The translations under genes and the position numbers were made by a program. Shown piece by piece: positions 29,285-38,629 of a stretch of 64,000 nucleotides of DNA. A model generated the notes under the pieces. The model was not told where the DNA came from. It ran no database searches and was given only the letters and a program-made list of their open reading frames with translations. Source of the stretch: Raphanus sativus (taxonomy: Eukaryota; Streptophyta; Magnoliopsida; Brassicales; Brassicaceae); assembly GCF_000801105.2 (NCBI RefSeq), contig NC_079516.1, positions 31,516,790-31,580,789 of the forward strand. The letters are read 5' to 3'. The stretch's first letter is position 1; the number at the start of each line of letters is the position of its first letter.

Positions 29285-30226
29285 ATGGGTATAAGGTTGA
29301 CAACACCAGCCACAAAATTTCAAACTTCAACAACTTTTACCCAGCAGCTTCCAGCAACTAGCAACTTAACCATGGAGGACTGCAACACCAAAAACAATCG
29401 ATCCAATCCTGCAGCTAGACGATCGATCGCCACCATCACTGCACCATCGATCGATGCCCTAACCAGAGCTCAATCTCGATTTCATGATCCATATGATATC
29501 AGGAATGTTTCACTAACACCTGATGAATTTGGTATTTTCAGGAACACAGATGGCTTTGCAAGAGCAATGGATGGAAGAGTTCTGCACATAACCAAAGAAG
29601 ATATAGCAGACATCCTTCAAGTTGCCAATGGACCAGAGAACCTGTTCACACAGCAACGTGGTCATCCAGGCATCCTAGCTCACATCCAGGACAACCACCA
29701 CGTCACCATGAGAGAGGATACAGTTCCTCAAAGTTTCGGTCAAACTAGGAGTTCACCATCGATCGATATCTATTCATCACCATCGATCGACGGCGAGTTA
29801 CCCAGATTGATCGACAGAGCAAGAGTCCGATCGCCTGACAGAAGATTGGAGTTTGGGCGACGTGCCTTTGATTCCAACGGATCAAGAAGATTCAAATGGG
29901 AAGCGAAGGATGAATTTGGTGTCCACAGAGATGAGTTTGGACATGCTAGAGGAGTTGATGGTGAAATCATCCCTGTCACCAAGGAGCACATAAGGAGAAT
30001 CCTGGAGAGAGCATCTCTTTTTCACAGAGGTTGCTTACGCCTTCCAGAACACACACGCCCTTACCATGCATACAGACCACCACCAGTACCCTACATCAGA
30101 GAGGAGATAGATGATATGGTGACTGATGTATGGAGAGCTCAGGCACACCTAGAGGCAGACTTTCGCACATTGGTGGAAGATACTTTCCAGCCTTTGGATA
30201 GCAGCTATAGAAGGTTTCCAAAGTGA
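29285..30226 (+). CDS. LTR-B element ORF with duplicated DEFG module, 313 aa
   Basis: Unrecognised function. N-terminal Ser-Ile-Asp-rich part, then two related modules: near residue 78 (LTPDEFGIFRNTDGFARAMD, then GRVLHITKEDIADILQ) and near residue 212 (EAKDEFGVHRDEFGHARGVD, then GEIIPVTKEHIRRILE). The pattern is DEFG.xR...G.AR..DG......TKE.I..IL. The C-terminus is acidic/aromatic (IREEIDDMVTDVWRAQAHLE). It stops two bases before the next ORF, probably a single frame originally. I recall similar sequences from Brassica retroelement annotations but cannot name a domain. The true start is unclear because coding similarity may extend upstream through 29240. Confidence 0.6.
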   Translation: MGIRLTTPATKFQTSTTFTQQLPATSNLTMEDCNTKNNRSNPAARRSIATITAPSIDALTRAQSRFHDPYDIRNVSLTPDEFGIFRNTDGFARAMDGRVLHITKEDIADILQVANGPENLFTQQRGHPGILAHIQDNHHVTMREDTVPQSFGQTRSSPSIDIYSSPSIDGELPRLIDRARVRSPDRRLEFGRRAFDSNGSRRFKWEAKDEFGVHRDEFGHARGVDGEIIPVTKEHIRRILERASLFHRGCLRLPEHTRPYHAYRPPPVPYIREEIDDMVTDVWRAQAHLEADFRTLVEDTFQPLDSSYRRFPK

Positions 30227-30227
30227 C

Positions 30228-31361
30228 ATGGCAGCGTTAAGAATGGAGATTGGGAACATTATAACCATGCTTGAGAAGGAAGCTACGCCACCTGCATCGA
30301 TCGACACAGCACCTGCACCATCGATCGACATGGGCAAGACTACATCCAAGGACCAACCAGAATGTTCATCACCTAAAAGAGATGAATGGGAGATTGCTTA
30401 CATCAATACACGGATTGGAGATGTCTACAGCCCTCTCAACAACAATGACGAATGGTTAAGCAAGAGGATTGATCTTCTACAGAAAGAGTTAGCATCGATT
30501 AGCAAGAAAGATCAGACTCATAATGCTACTTTTCCGTTGATCGACACAAACTCTTCATCATCGATCGACACAAGGTTCGCAGCAATGGAGGATAGGATGA
30601 AATCATACGAGGAAAGGAACGATCACTTCAGTTCACCTATCATGCGATACATGGATACACTGTCACAACAGTTGAACGAGTTGCAACAAGACATTGGCAT
30701 AGTTCAAGATCATATTGGTCTTCGTGACAGAAACGCGACATCGATCGACAGGCCTAGACCCATATCGATCGACATCGAGCCATCACCAGCGAAGAGAGCA
30801 TGCACAGCAGCAGAAGTTGATCAGATCAAACATGAGCTATACGAAGCTATGAATTGTATGGAGGAGAGACTCAACGGGAGAAGTGATTACATTGATGACA
30901 CTGTTAATGAACGAGTGAACAGCCTATGCAGAACTACTCACCAAATGAAGAACGATATACGTGTTATGCAGTACCAAGGACAACCTTTAGAATCAATCGA
31001 CACAGTTAACACTGGATCGACCGACAGAACGCTCAGCGAAACGAACGACACACATGTAGCATCGATCGACACCGAGTCCTTGGCAGACCGAGATCAGCTG
31101 ATTCATGACAAGATCGATGCAATACAAAATGAGTTGAGGGAATTGTCAGAATACACCTACAACACCATCGACAGGAATGTTGGCAACATCAAATCTATTG
31201 AAAATACTCTGAGGAAACTCACGGATACAGTCCTCAAGATAGATAAGAAACAGCTGCAGAGTGATGATGCCACAAGAAGCTTCATTGCCACATGGTTTGA
31301 TAGGAGGAGACACGAAATTGATGCTTGTTGTCCGATAAGCAGCAGTTTCTGCACCATATGA
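30228..31361 (+). CDS. LTR-B element C-terminal ORF, Ser-Ile-Asp and coiled-coil rich, 377 aa
   Basis: Continues the previous ORF. Long alpha-helical, coiled-coil-like stretches (NDEWLSKRIDLLQKELASIS, LSQQLNELQQDIGIVQDHIG, IQNELRELSEYTYNTIDRNV) alternate with Ser-Ile-Asp segments encoded by TCGATCGA. A paralogous remnant is at 23100-23729 with the same end (..CTI, TGA). No catalytic motif or transmembrane segment is visible. Position after protease and before the 3' untranslated region would correspond to an env-like or accessory ORF slot, but nothing here supports an envelope function. Confidence 0.6.
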   Translation: MAALRMEIGNIITMLEKEATPPASIDTAPAPSIDMGKTTSKDQPECSSPKRDEWEIAYINTRIGDVYSPLNNNDEWLSKRIDLLQKELASISKKDQTHNATFPLIDTNSSSSIDTRFAAMEDRMKSYEERNDHFSSPIMRYMDTLSQQLNELQQDIGIVQDHIGLRDRNATSIDRPRPISIDIEPSPAKRACTAAEVDQIKHELYEAMNCMEERLNGRSDYIDDTVNERVNSLCRTTHQMKNDIRVMQYQGQPLESIDTVNTGSTDRTLSETNDTHVASIDTESLADRDQLIHDKIDAIQNELRELSEYTYNTIDRNVGNIKSIENTLRKLTDTVLKIDKKQLQSDDATRSFIATWFDRRRHEIDACCPISSSFCTI

Positions 31362-31570
31362 GTCACCCACCCACTAAAGTCAAGCTAAATGACTATAACA
31401 AAACACTGAGTGGGAGGCAACCCACTATTAGGTTTTCTTTTATTTTCTTTTAAGTTATTTTTACATTTTTACTTTTATTTTTCGCATTTATTTTTGCAGT
31501 TTTTAAAGATCCAAGTAGAATGATGATTCCGTTGACCGACACAATCGATTCACATCGCTCGACACCACAT
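31362..31570 (+). other. 3' untranslated start of the LTR-B element, cut short
   Basis: Matches 23730-23935, including gtgggaggcaacccac and the T-rich tract. The match ends at about 31570 (ccacattcgaaggag), where Tat gag sequence begins. Confidence 0.75.
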
Positions 31571-32017
31571 TCGAAGGAGTAATCAGGGGTCCTATTCCGA
31601 TACACCTTTCGTGGAAGAGATTGCTTCAGTAGAGATGCCACGAAAGTTCTCTTTCCCGAGCATAAAGATGTATGAAGGTACTGAGGATCCTGACAATCAC
31701 ATCGCCCAGTACAAGCAACGCATGCTAGCAGTAGCAATCCCTCGGGATGCACGGGAAGCTACCATGTGCAAAGGATTCAGATCAACCTTGACCGGCCCTG
31801 CTCTCCAGTGGTATATCAATCTGCCTACCAAGTCCATCAAATCCTTTGCAGCCCTTAGTGATAAGTTCGTAGAGCAGTTCGCCAGCAGTCGTGACCTAGA
31901 GAAAAAATCGGATGATCTCTATGAAATCCTCCAGCATAGGAACGAGCCCCTTCGTTCCTACATAGCGCGCTTCAACCAAGCGAAGGTGGCTATCCCTGAG
32001 TGCAACGCTGATACGGC
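31571..32017 (+). pseudogene. gag: Tat-lineage Gag fragment 1
   Basis: FSFPSIKMYEGTEDPDNHIA, MCKGFRSTLTGPALQWYINL, FAALSDKFVEQFASSRDLEK, LRSYIARFNQAKVAIPECNA. This is the capsid part of a Tat-type Gag, near identical to 33784-34140 and 53900-54220. It is cut by a minus-strand Tat LTR at 32018 (frame ends DTAV..). No stop inside the fragment. Confidence 0.88.
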
Positions 32018-32423
32018 TGTTAGGGTATTTTTGTGGAGGATCGTTTAAGTGCTACGGAACACTAGAGAATTTGTTTGTAAGAGTTGTAAATCGAGAGCAA
32101 AGAGATGTTATTGAGTTATTGATTGGGACTACAACGTTTGATGGTGTATGAACCCTAGTTCTAGTCGCTTAAACTCCAATCTCTAAGTCTCGAATTGTCG
32201 ATCCCTTATTCTAGGGTTTGGGCTCCCCTTTTATAGTTGTAGATGTCGGCTTCAAGTAATAGAACTCTTCTATAATCGGAAAAATGGAAGTTTCCCCTTA
32301 GGTAGAAAACTTCTATTTTGCTCCAAGGGGTCGGTCCCTGGTATCTTCTTGAGCAAGGGTCTGGAAGTCGAGGACCTATCCGGAAGTTGGAGAAAACTTA
32401 TTTCTGGATATTTTTCCCCAACA
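32018..32423 (-). repeat. Tat LTR (406 bp), minus orientation
   Basis: On the minus strand it starts TGTTGGGG at 32423 and ends CCCTAACA at 32018. The purine-rich aataaggggcaaac just upstream (32424-32437) fits a polypurine tract, making it a 3' LTR. Homologous to 52810-53217, which ends in the same CCCTAACA before a primer site. Confidence 0.82.
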
Positions 32424-32878
32424 GTTTGCCCCTTATTCCTTGATTTACTCGTGGAAATCAAGGGATAATATGTGGTCCTTGAGCCTTGATAGTTTTCTCT
32501 TGGGTACCTTATCTTCTTGTAGTGGGTCAGGCAGGGACCCTAACTAGAAACTATGATTCGGGAAGGCTTTAAATTTCTCGACCCAATTGCTGAAAGATCC
32601 ATTGGATCGTCCATAACTACTATAATCTTCATTCTTCGATCTCACTTTCCTTTTGAAGATAGCTTCTTTACTCCAGGAGATCTGGGTAGCGGGGTTCATT
32701 TGAATTTGAATTTCCCGAGCCCAGTCTTGGGAACTCCGAGATCTCGGATCGGCGGATTTTCAGAGAAGAACTCCCAACGGCTCTCTATCTTTTTCGTATA
32801 TATATACTCTCATCTTCGTGTAACGTCTCCTTAATCTCGAATCCTGCCATTTCTCGTGCCAACTCCCGAAGCTTTTCA
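32424..32878 (+). promoter_or_regulatory. Region between Tat LTR and antisense ORF, with TATA box
   Basis: Internal 3' DNA of a minus-strand Tat element. A strong TATA-like cgtatatatatactc lies at about 32804-32818, some 60-70 bases before the ATG at 32879, a fitting position for a promoter of the antisense ORF. No other feature seen in the first 370 bp. Confidence 0.5.
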
Positions 32879-33726
32879 ATGGCAGAAATGAACGAGTTGG
32901 AGAAGAGAGCGAACTCCTTGTCGTCCGGATCCAGCAGCCCACCGTCACGCCGTGACACAGACGTGCGAAATCCTTTGAGCCCAGCTCCCCTGTCGTTTGT
33001 TTCTTCGGGATCTCCGCAAGTGGGTCCCACATCAACGGTTAGAGAGGACGAGTTATGCCATTGGCGAAAAAAGTATTCGCTTCCTTCTTCCGTCGTCCTT
33101 CGCATTCCCAGATTGTCAGCGCGTGCTTCCGGTGGCATGCCTGAGGAGATTGATATCTATGAGGCTTTCTTCGAATCGGGCTTCAGAGGCGACGTACCAT
33201 CGTTGATATCGAGTCTCTGCAACTACTTCCATATCAATCCATCTCAGCTTAATCCTCCAGTTTGGCGCATCCTCATAGGTATCCAAAACCTCGGATATGA
33301 AGAGGATCTGGCTTTCGGAGTTAATGAAGTACTTTTTGCCTATCATCTGGCTCCGATAAATGGGTACAAGAGGCGTTTTCATCTCTGTCCGAGATCGGGG
33401 CTTCCCATAGTCGAAGAGCTTCCCAAGACTGATCGGAAGGGATTGGCTTTTGTGAAGAAATGGCCAGAGAGATATGTTTTCATGACTCTCCCAGGATCCC
33501 ATTATCGGTGGAACTTCGTAGGTAAGAGATTTTAGTAGACGTTCTTTCTCACAAGTTCCGATGACGGAATCTATCTGATTTGCGTTCCCTTTTCTTCCAG
33601 AGGGAACTCACTCAGCACCCGTCGAGGGTGAACGCAATGTTCTTCAGGTACGGAAGCTTCCCCTTGAGCAACGCCGCGTAACCCACCTTCTCAGTCTGGA
33701 GGTCTTGCGCCGTAGCAAGCTATGTG
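32879..33726 (+). pseudogene. Tat antisense ORF, copy 2, exons 1 and 2 (3'-truncated)
   Basis: Opposite in strand to its Tat LTR. Exon 1 (32879-33521) from ATG encodes the gypsy-type transposon domain: KKYSLPSSVVLRIPRLSARA, EIDIYEAFFESGFRGDVPSL, CNYFHINPSQLNPPVWRILI, KKWPERYVFMTLPG. Splice GT at 33522 and AG ending 33600 give a 79-bp intron with TTCTTCCAG acceptor; exon 2 (33601-33726, 126 nt) stays open, followed by GTAAGT. Reading through the intron hits a stop at 33533. Phase and exon 2 length equal those of copy 1. Exon 3 is lost at the junction with Tat gag at about 33755-33784. Confidence 0.72.
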
Positions 33727-33783
33727 GTAAGTTATTTCTTTGCGACATATAGGGACATTAGCTCGTTATGCTCAGTACAAGCT

Positions 33784-34900
33784 ACGGGATGCTAGCAGTG
33801 GCAATCATATTGCTCAGTACAAGCAACGCATGCTAGCAGTGGCGATCCCTCGGGATGCACGGGAAGCTACCATGTGCAAAGGATTCAGATCAACCTTGAC
33901 CGGCCCTGCTCTCCAGTGGTATATCAACCTGCCTACCAAATCCATCAAATCCTTTGCAGCTCTTAGCGATAAGTTCGTAGAGCAGTTCTCTAGCAGCTGT
34001 GACCTAGAGAAGAACTCAGATGATCTCGATGAGATCCTCCAGCATAGGAATGAGCCCCTTCGTTCTTACATAGCTCGCTTCAACCAAGCGAAGGTGGCTA
34101 TCCCTGAGTGCAATGCTGATACGGCTATCTCAGCCTTTAAGAGGGGTCTACTTCCGGAGGGAGATCTTTACAAGGAGCTGATCAAATACAAGTGCAGGAT
34201 TATGGAAAACGTATTGTCTCGTGCTTGGGCTCAAGTAAGATGGGAAGAAGACGTTTCTAGTAGGGCCAAATCCGGTCCTAAGTATGATCAGAAGTCATCA
34301 AAGCCTACAAGGAGTGACCACGATGAGCCTTCTCACTCTAAGTCCGCTAGGGAGACTAGTTACCCGAACAGGGGCAGGTATCAGCATCGACCTTTGCCTA
34401 GATCCGAAGGGATGATGGTATTTACTTGGCTTGACATCTCCCATTTTGCGATATCCAAACCGGAACTGATCGGTGTCTTACGACAAATGGGTCCTCAAGT
34501 CAAGTGGCCTCCTAAGATGAAGGCCGCGGAGGCTAATCGAAACCCCAAGCGATGGTGCGAGTTCCATAATGACCATGGTCATACTACGGAGGATTGCATA
34601 GCCCTGAAGATGGAAGTCGCCGAGCTCCTCAAGAAAGGATACCTACGGGAGTTCCTCTCGGATAAAGCCAAGAACCTTCTAAATAAAGAAGGTCCTGGTC
34701 TCCCTATCGAGGCAGCTCCTGTATTGCCACCACAGCAAGATCGGGTGATCCATGTCATCACAGGCGGATTAGAGGTAAGCGGAATTAGCAGTGCCGCAGC
34801 CAAGAGAAGTACTCGCAATGCCAGGAACGGCCAAGAGGCCGAGGGTCCCAAGCGCCTACTCCTTGGAACAGATGAGATCAGTTTCACTGCAAGGGAGTAG
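33784..34900 (+). pseudogene. gag: Tat-lineage Gag fragment 2
   Basis: Open for about 370 codons: capsid part (as in fragment 1, then AISAFKRGLLPEGDLYKELI), a Lys/Ser-rich linker, and the Tat nucleocapsid motif WCEFHNDHGHTTEDC, a Cys-His cluster (C..H....H....C). Ends at a TAG where Gag-Pol should continue, probably a point nonsense mutation. The 5' part of gag is missing; at 33750-33784 there is an imperfect duplication of 'ctcagtacaagc..acg...atgctagcagtggc'. Confidence 0.85.
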
Positions 34901-35531
34901 GAGAAGGTCCTTACCCCTCATCACGACGCTCTCGTAATTTCACTTACCATAGCAAACTGCTTGGTCAAGCGAATACTAGTAGATAATGGGAGATCCAGCA
35001 ACATAATCTTCCATTCGCCATTCGCCGACTTGGGTTTGGAACCTACAGCTCTAACCAGAAAGGCAACTCCCCTCGTAGGCTTCAGTGGAGAAGTCAAACA
35101 AACCTTAGGAGAGGTCCTTCTTCCTGTGTATGCCGAAGGGGTAAACCAAGCCACGAAGTTCCTGGTCGTCGACTGCCCCTCATCATACAACGTGATATTA
35201 GGAAGGCCTTAGATCCACGACATGGGAGCCGTACCTTCAACTTTGCACCAGCTGGTCAAGTTCCCAACCCCTTGGGGCATCAAAGCGGTCAAGGGAGATC
35301 AAGAGAACGCTAGGTCTTGCTATCAGACTACCCTTAAGGGAAAGACTCAGGTCTTATAGCAATTACAGAAGAAGCTTCCGGCCCCACATACCGAAGACCC
35401 GGAAGTGGAAGAAATGGATGAGGTCCCGCTCACGGAAGGTAACTCGAGCTGAAACTTAAAGATATGCTCCAAGCTTCCAGAAGGCTTGAGAAGGAGACTG
35501 TTCGAATTCCTAAGATCCAACTCCGATTGCT
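34901..35531 (+). pseudogene. Tat-lineage protease and pre-RT region
   Basis: Protease segment ILVDNGRSSNIIFHSPFADL, then VGFSGEVKQTLGEVLLPVYA and KFLVVDCPSSYNVILGRP. The active-site triad reads DNG, where D(T/S)G is typical, so activity is doubtful. A TAG directly follows GRP (where relatives continue), with further stops near 35357 and 35450. The pre-RT peptide (CSKLPEGLRRRLFEFLRSNS) precedes a frame change near 35540. Confidence 0.8.
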
Positions 35532-36938
35532 TTGCCTGGTCTCATGAATCAACTCAAGGTGGACCCGATGCATCCTCCTGTTAGACAGAAGAGGAGAAAA
35601 TTTGCTCCTGAAAGGGACGAGATAATCAACGAAGAGGTCAAGAACCTACTAGATGCCGGATTCATACGAGAGGTGCAATACCCGGAATGGAAAGCCAATG
35701 TAGTGGTCGTCAGGAAGAAAAATGGGAAGTGGAGAGTCTGTATCGATTTCACGGACCTTAATAAGTCCTGTCCTAAAGATCATTTCCCTTTGCCTCACAT
35801 CGACAAGCTAGTCGATGCAACGGGTGGTCATGAGCTGATGAGTTTCATGGATGCGTTCTCTGGGTATAACCAGATCCTAATGCATCCTGACGATCAAGAG
35901 AAGACCTCATTCATGACCTCAAGGGGTATCTACTATTACAAGGTTATGTCTTTCGGGCTGAAGAACGCCGGCTCGACCTACCAAAGGCTTGTCAACATGA
36001 TGTTCGCTGATCAGATAGGGCAGACCATGGAAGTCTACATTGATGATATGTTGGTGAAGTCCCTAAACGCTGAAGACCATATCTTACACCTTCAACAAGC
36101 CTTCACCACTCTCAGGAGATACAACATGAAGCTAAATCCTTCAAAGTGCTCGTTCGGAGTAAGCTCTGGAAAGTTCCTAGGGTACATAGTCACCCACAGG
36201 GGCATTGAAGGAAACCCAGAGCAGGTGAGAGCAATCCAGGTTATACCTTCACCTCGCAACGTCAAAGAGGTGCACAGGCTGACAGGAAGGATGGCTGCTT
36301 TGAGCAGGTTCATCTCCAGGCTATCGCACAAGTCGCATGCCTTCTTCGAAACCTTGAAGGACTCCAAGGACTTCCAATGGACCGAGAAATGCGAGCAAGC
36401 CCTACCCGATCTCAAGGCCTATCTCACTGCTCCACCTCTCCTCTGAAAACCCTTGGAAGGTGAGGTCATGTTGCTCTATTTGACGGTATCGGAACACGCA
36501 GTCAGTATGGTCCTAGTAAGGGAAGAAGGAAGAAAACATCATCCTATCTACTACGTGAGAAAATCTTTACTAGACGCGGAAACCCGCTATAGTCACCTCG
36601 AGAAGCTGGCCCTTGCCTTAGTTAATGCTGCGCGAAAGCTACGCCTCTACTTCCAGGCTCATCAAATCGTGGTGGTCACCTCCTTCCCCATCAAGGCAGT
36701 TCTGCATAAGCCAGAAGTGTTCGGACAACTAGCAAAATGGGCTATAGAGCTGGGGGAATACGACGTGATCTACCGGCCTGCAACAGCCATCAAATCGCAA
36801 GTCCTGACAGATTTCGTAGCTGAATTCTCTCCTGCCATGCTTCAAGCCCTGGAACAAGAGGTAAAGCTTCGTGATAGCGAAGGGCAGAAAGGCGAATGGA
36901 CACTGTACGTTGATGGATCTAGTAACGTAAGGGGCTAG
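35532..36938 (+). pseudogene. pol: Tat-lineage reverse transcriptase and first RNase H
   Basis: RT copies element RNA into DNA in cytoplasmic particles. Visible blocks: FIREVQYPEWKANVVVVRKK, WRVCIDFTDLNKSCPKDHFP, FMDAFSGYNQILMHPDDQ, SFGLKNAGSTYQRLVN, and the catalytic VYIDDMLVKS near residue 169-172 of the frame. A TGA at 36444 lies between RT and the first RNase H (LTVSEHAVSMVLVREEGRKH, ETRYSHLEKLALALVNAARK). The second frame ends at 36938 because of a 16-bp duplication. Domains are complete apart from these lesions. Confidence 0.88.
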
Positions 36939-36950
36939 TAACGTAAGGGG
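36919..36950 (+). repeat. 16-bp tandem duplication that shifts the frame
   Basis: ctagtaacgtaagggg occurs twice in a row inside the second RNase H. Sixteen is not a multiple of three, so the frame is broken and a stop appears at once. A simple slippage-type lesion. Confidence 0.9.
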
Positions 36951-37494
36951 CGCAGGCGGAGGACTGGTCTTAACTTCCCCCACGGGGGAATCAGCCTCAA
37001 GGGCCGTACGTTGCAACTTCAAAGCAACGAACAACGAAGCTGAGTATGAAGCTCTAATAGCAGGGCTGACACTCGCCAAACAGATGGGGGTGGAAGATAT
37101 CCAGGTCTTCAGCGATTCACAACTGATCATAAGCCAAGTCCAAGGAGACTATCAGGCGAAAAATCCGAGTATGATCAGATACCTATCCGTGGCTAAGCGA
37201 CTACTCGACAGGTTCCGACATTGTAAGCTCACCCAGATTCCTAGGGAGAACAACTCCCAGGCTGACGCTCTAGCTAACCTAGGGTCCGCCCTAGAAACTA
37301 CAAGTCATATGAGCATCCCACTACTGGTACTCCAATGGCCCGCGACCGAAAAGGAGATGGAACCTGAAGAAGTATCCGTGGTAGACGAAGGAGAGACCTG
37401 GATGACGCCCATCACCAACTATCTAAGGTACGACACCTTGCCTGAAGATCGAGACGAAAGTCGAAAGATAAGGCGTCAAGCTGCAAGGTATTGA
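36939..37494 (+). pseudogene. Tat-lineage second (archaeal-type) RNase H
   Basis: A second RNase H domain is a hallmark of the Tat lineage. WTLYVDGSSN (before the duplication) continues as GGGLVLTSPTGESASR, then NNEAEYEALIAGLTLAKQMG, VFSDSQLIISQVQGDYQAKN and ENNSQADALANLGSA; the acidic D-E-D-D pattern is recognisable. It continues into the linker before integrase (YDTLPEDRDESRKIRRQAAR) and stops at 37492. Confidence 0.85.
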
Positions 37495-38629
37495 TTTTCT
37501 TAAACTATACCGAAGATCCTTTTCAGGACCCTATCTACGATGTCTTACCCCTAGAGAAGCCGCCAGGATATTAGAAGAGCTGCATGAAGGAGAATGTGGT
37601 TCCCACTCTAGTGGTCGGAGCCTGGTACTCAGAGCCAGAAGGGCTGGATACTACTGGCCAACCATGGCGAGGGACTCCCTCAAACAAGCCAAGCTTTGTA
37701 GCCAATGCCAGAAGCACGCGCCAATCTCCAACCTTCCACCAGAGAACCTCAAATCGCAAAGCTCTCCTTGGCCCTTCCGAAAGTGGGGCATGGACATCGC
37801 ATGGAAATTCCCTATGGCACCGGGGCAAAAGATCTTTCTCCTAGTCGTGACAGACTATTTCAAAAAGTGGGTGGAAGCTGAAGCACTAGCCAAGATAACG
37901 GATCTCCAAATCAGGAAATTCCTATGGACTAACGTGATCACACGCTTTGGAACTCCCCATGAGATCATTACAGACAACGGACCCCAATTTACTAGCTACA
38001 AATTCCGAAAGTTCTGCAAGGACTGGAACATCAAGCTCTCCTATTCAGCACCACGACACCCTCAATCTAACGGTCAAGCCGAATCCACTAATAAGACAGT
38101 GGTGAACATGCTCAAGAAGCGCCTAGAAGACGCCCACGGGCGATGGGCAGAAGAGCTACTTGGAGTACTCTGGGCCTATCGGACAACCCCGAAGACGGCT
38201 ACCCAGGAGACTCCCTTCTCCCTTGTCTATGGTGCTTATGCGGTGATACATACAGAGGTGCACGTAAGGACCACGGTTTCTGAATTCCTTTCCCACGAGG
38301 AGAATAACGAGCTAATGTCCCGGAGTCTAGACCTACTCGACGAAAAGAGGGAGGCAGCCCGCCTTAGGAATGCGTCCTACCAGTTGAAAGTCGCCAAGAG
38401 CTACAACAAAAAGGTCAGATCCAGAACCTTCCAGAAAGGGGACTGGGTCCTAAGGCGAGTCTGTGACCACACAAGGGATAAATCAGCCGGAAAACTCGCT
38501 CCTGGATGGGAAGGTCCCTATAAGGTAATAGAGGTACAAGGGGCAGGAGCCTATAAGCTGGAAGACAGCGACGGCAAGGCCCAACCCAACTGCTGGAATG
38601 CCTTACACCTCAAATTCTATCACTTCTAA
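37495..38629 (+). pseudogene. Tat-lineage integrase
   Basis: Inserts element DNA into the host genome. The zinc-binding part (37495-37700) has stops and frame changes. From 37664 the frame is open for 321 codons: LCSQCQKHAP, core WPFRKWGMDI (first Asp), TDNGPQFTS (second Asp), NGQAESTNK (Glu), then the C-terminal GDWVLRRVCDHTRDKSAGKL and WEGPYKVIEVQGAGAYKLED. The DDE residues are all present. The N-terminal lesions make it a pseudogene as part of pol. Confidence 0.87.

Noticed and set aside
32505..32525. ttcttgtagtg, which could be a CACTA 3' terminus
   Set aside because: It lies inside Tat-derived DNA with no subterminal repeats and no matching partner; probably coincidence.
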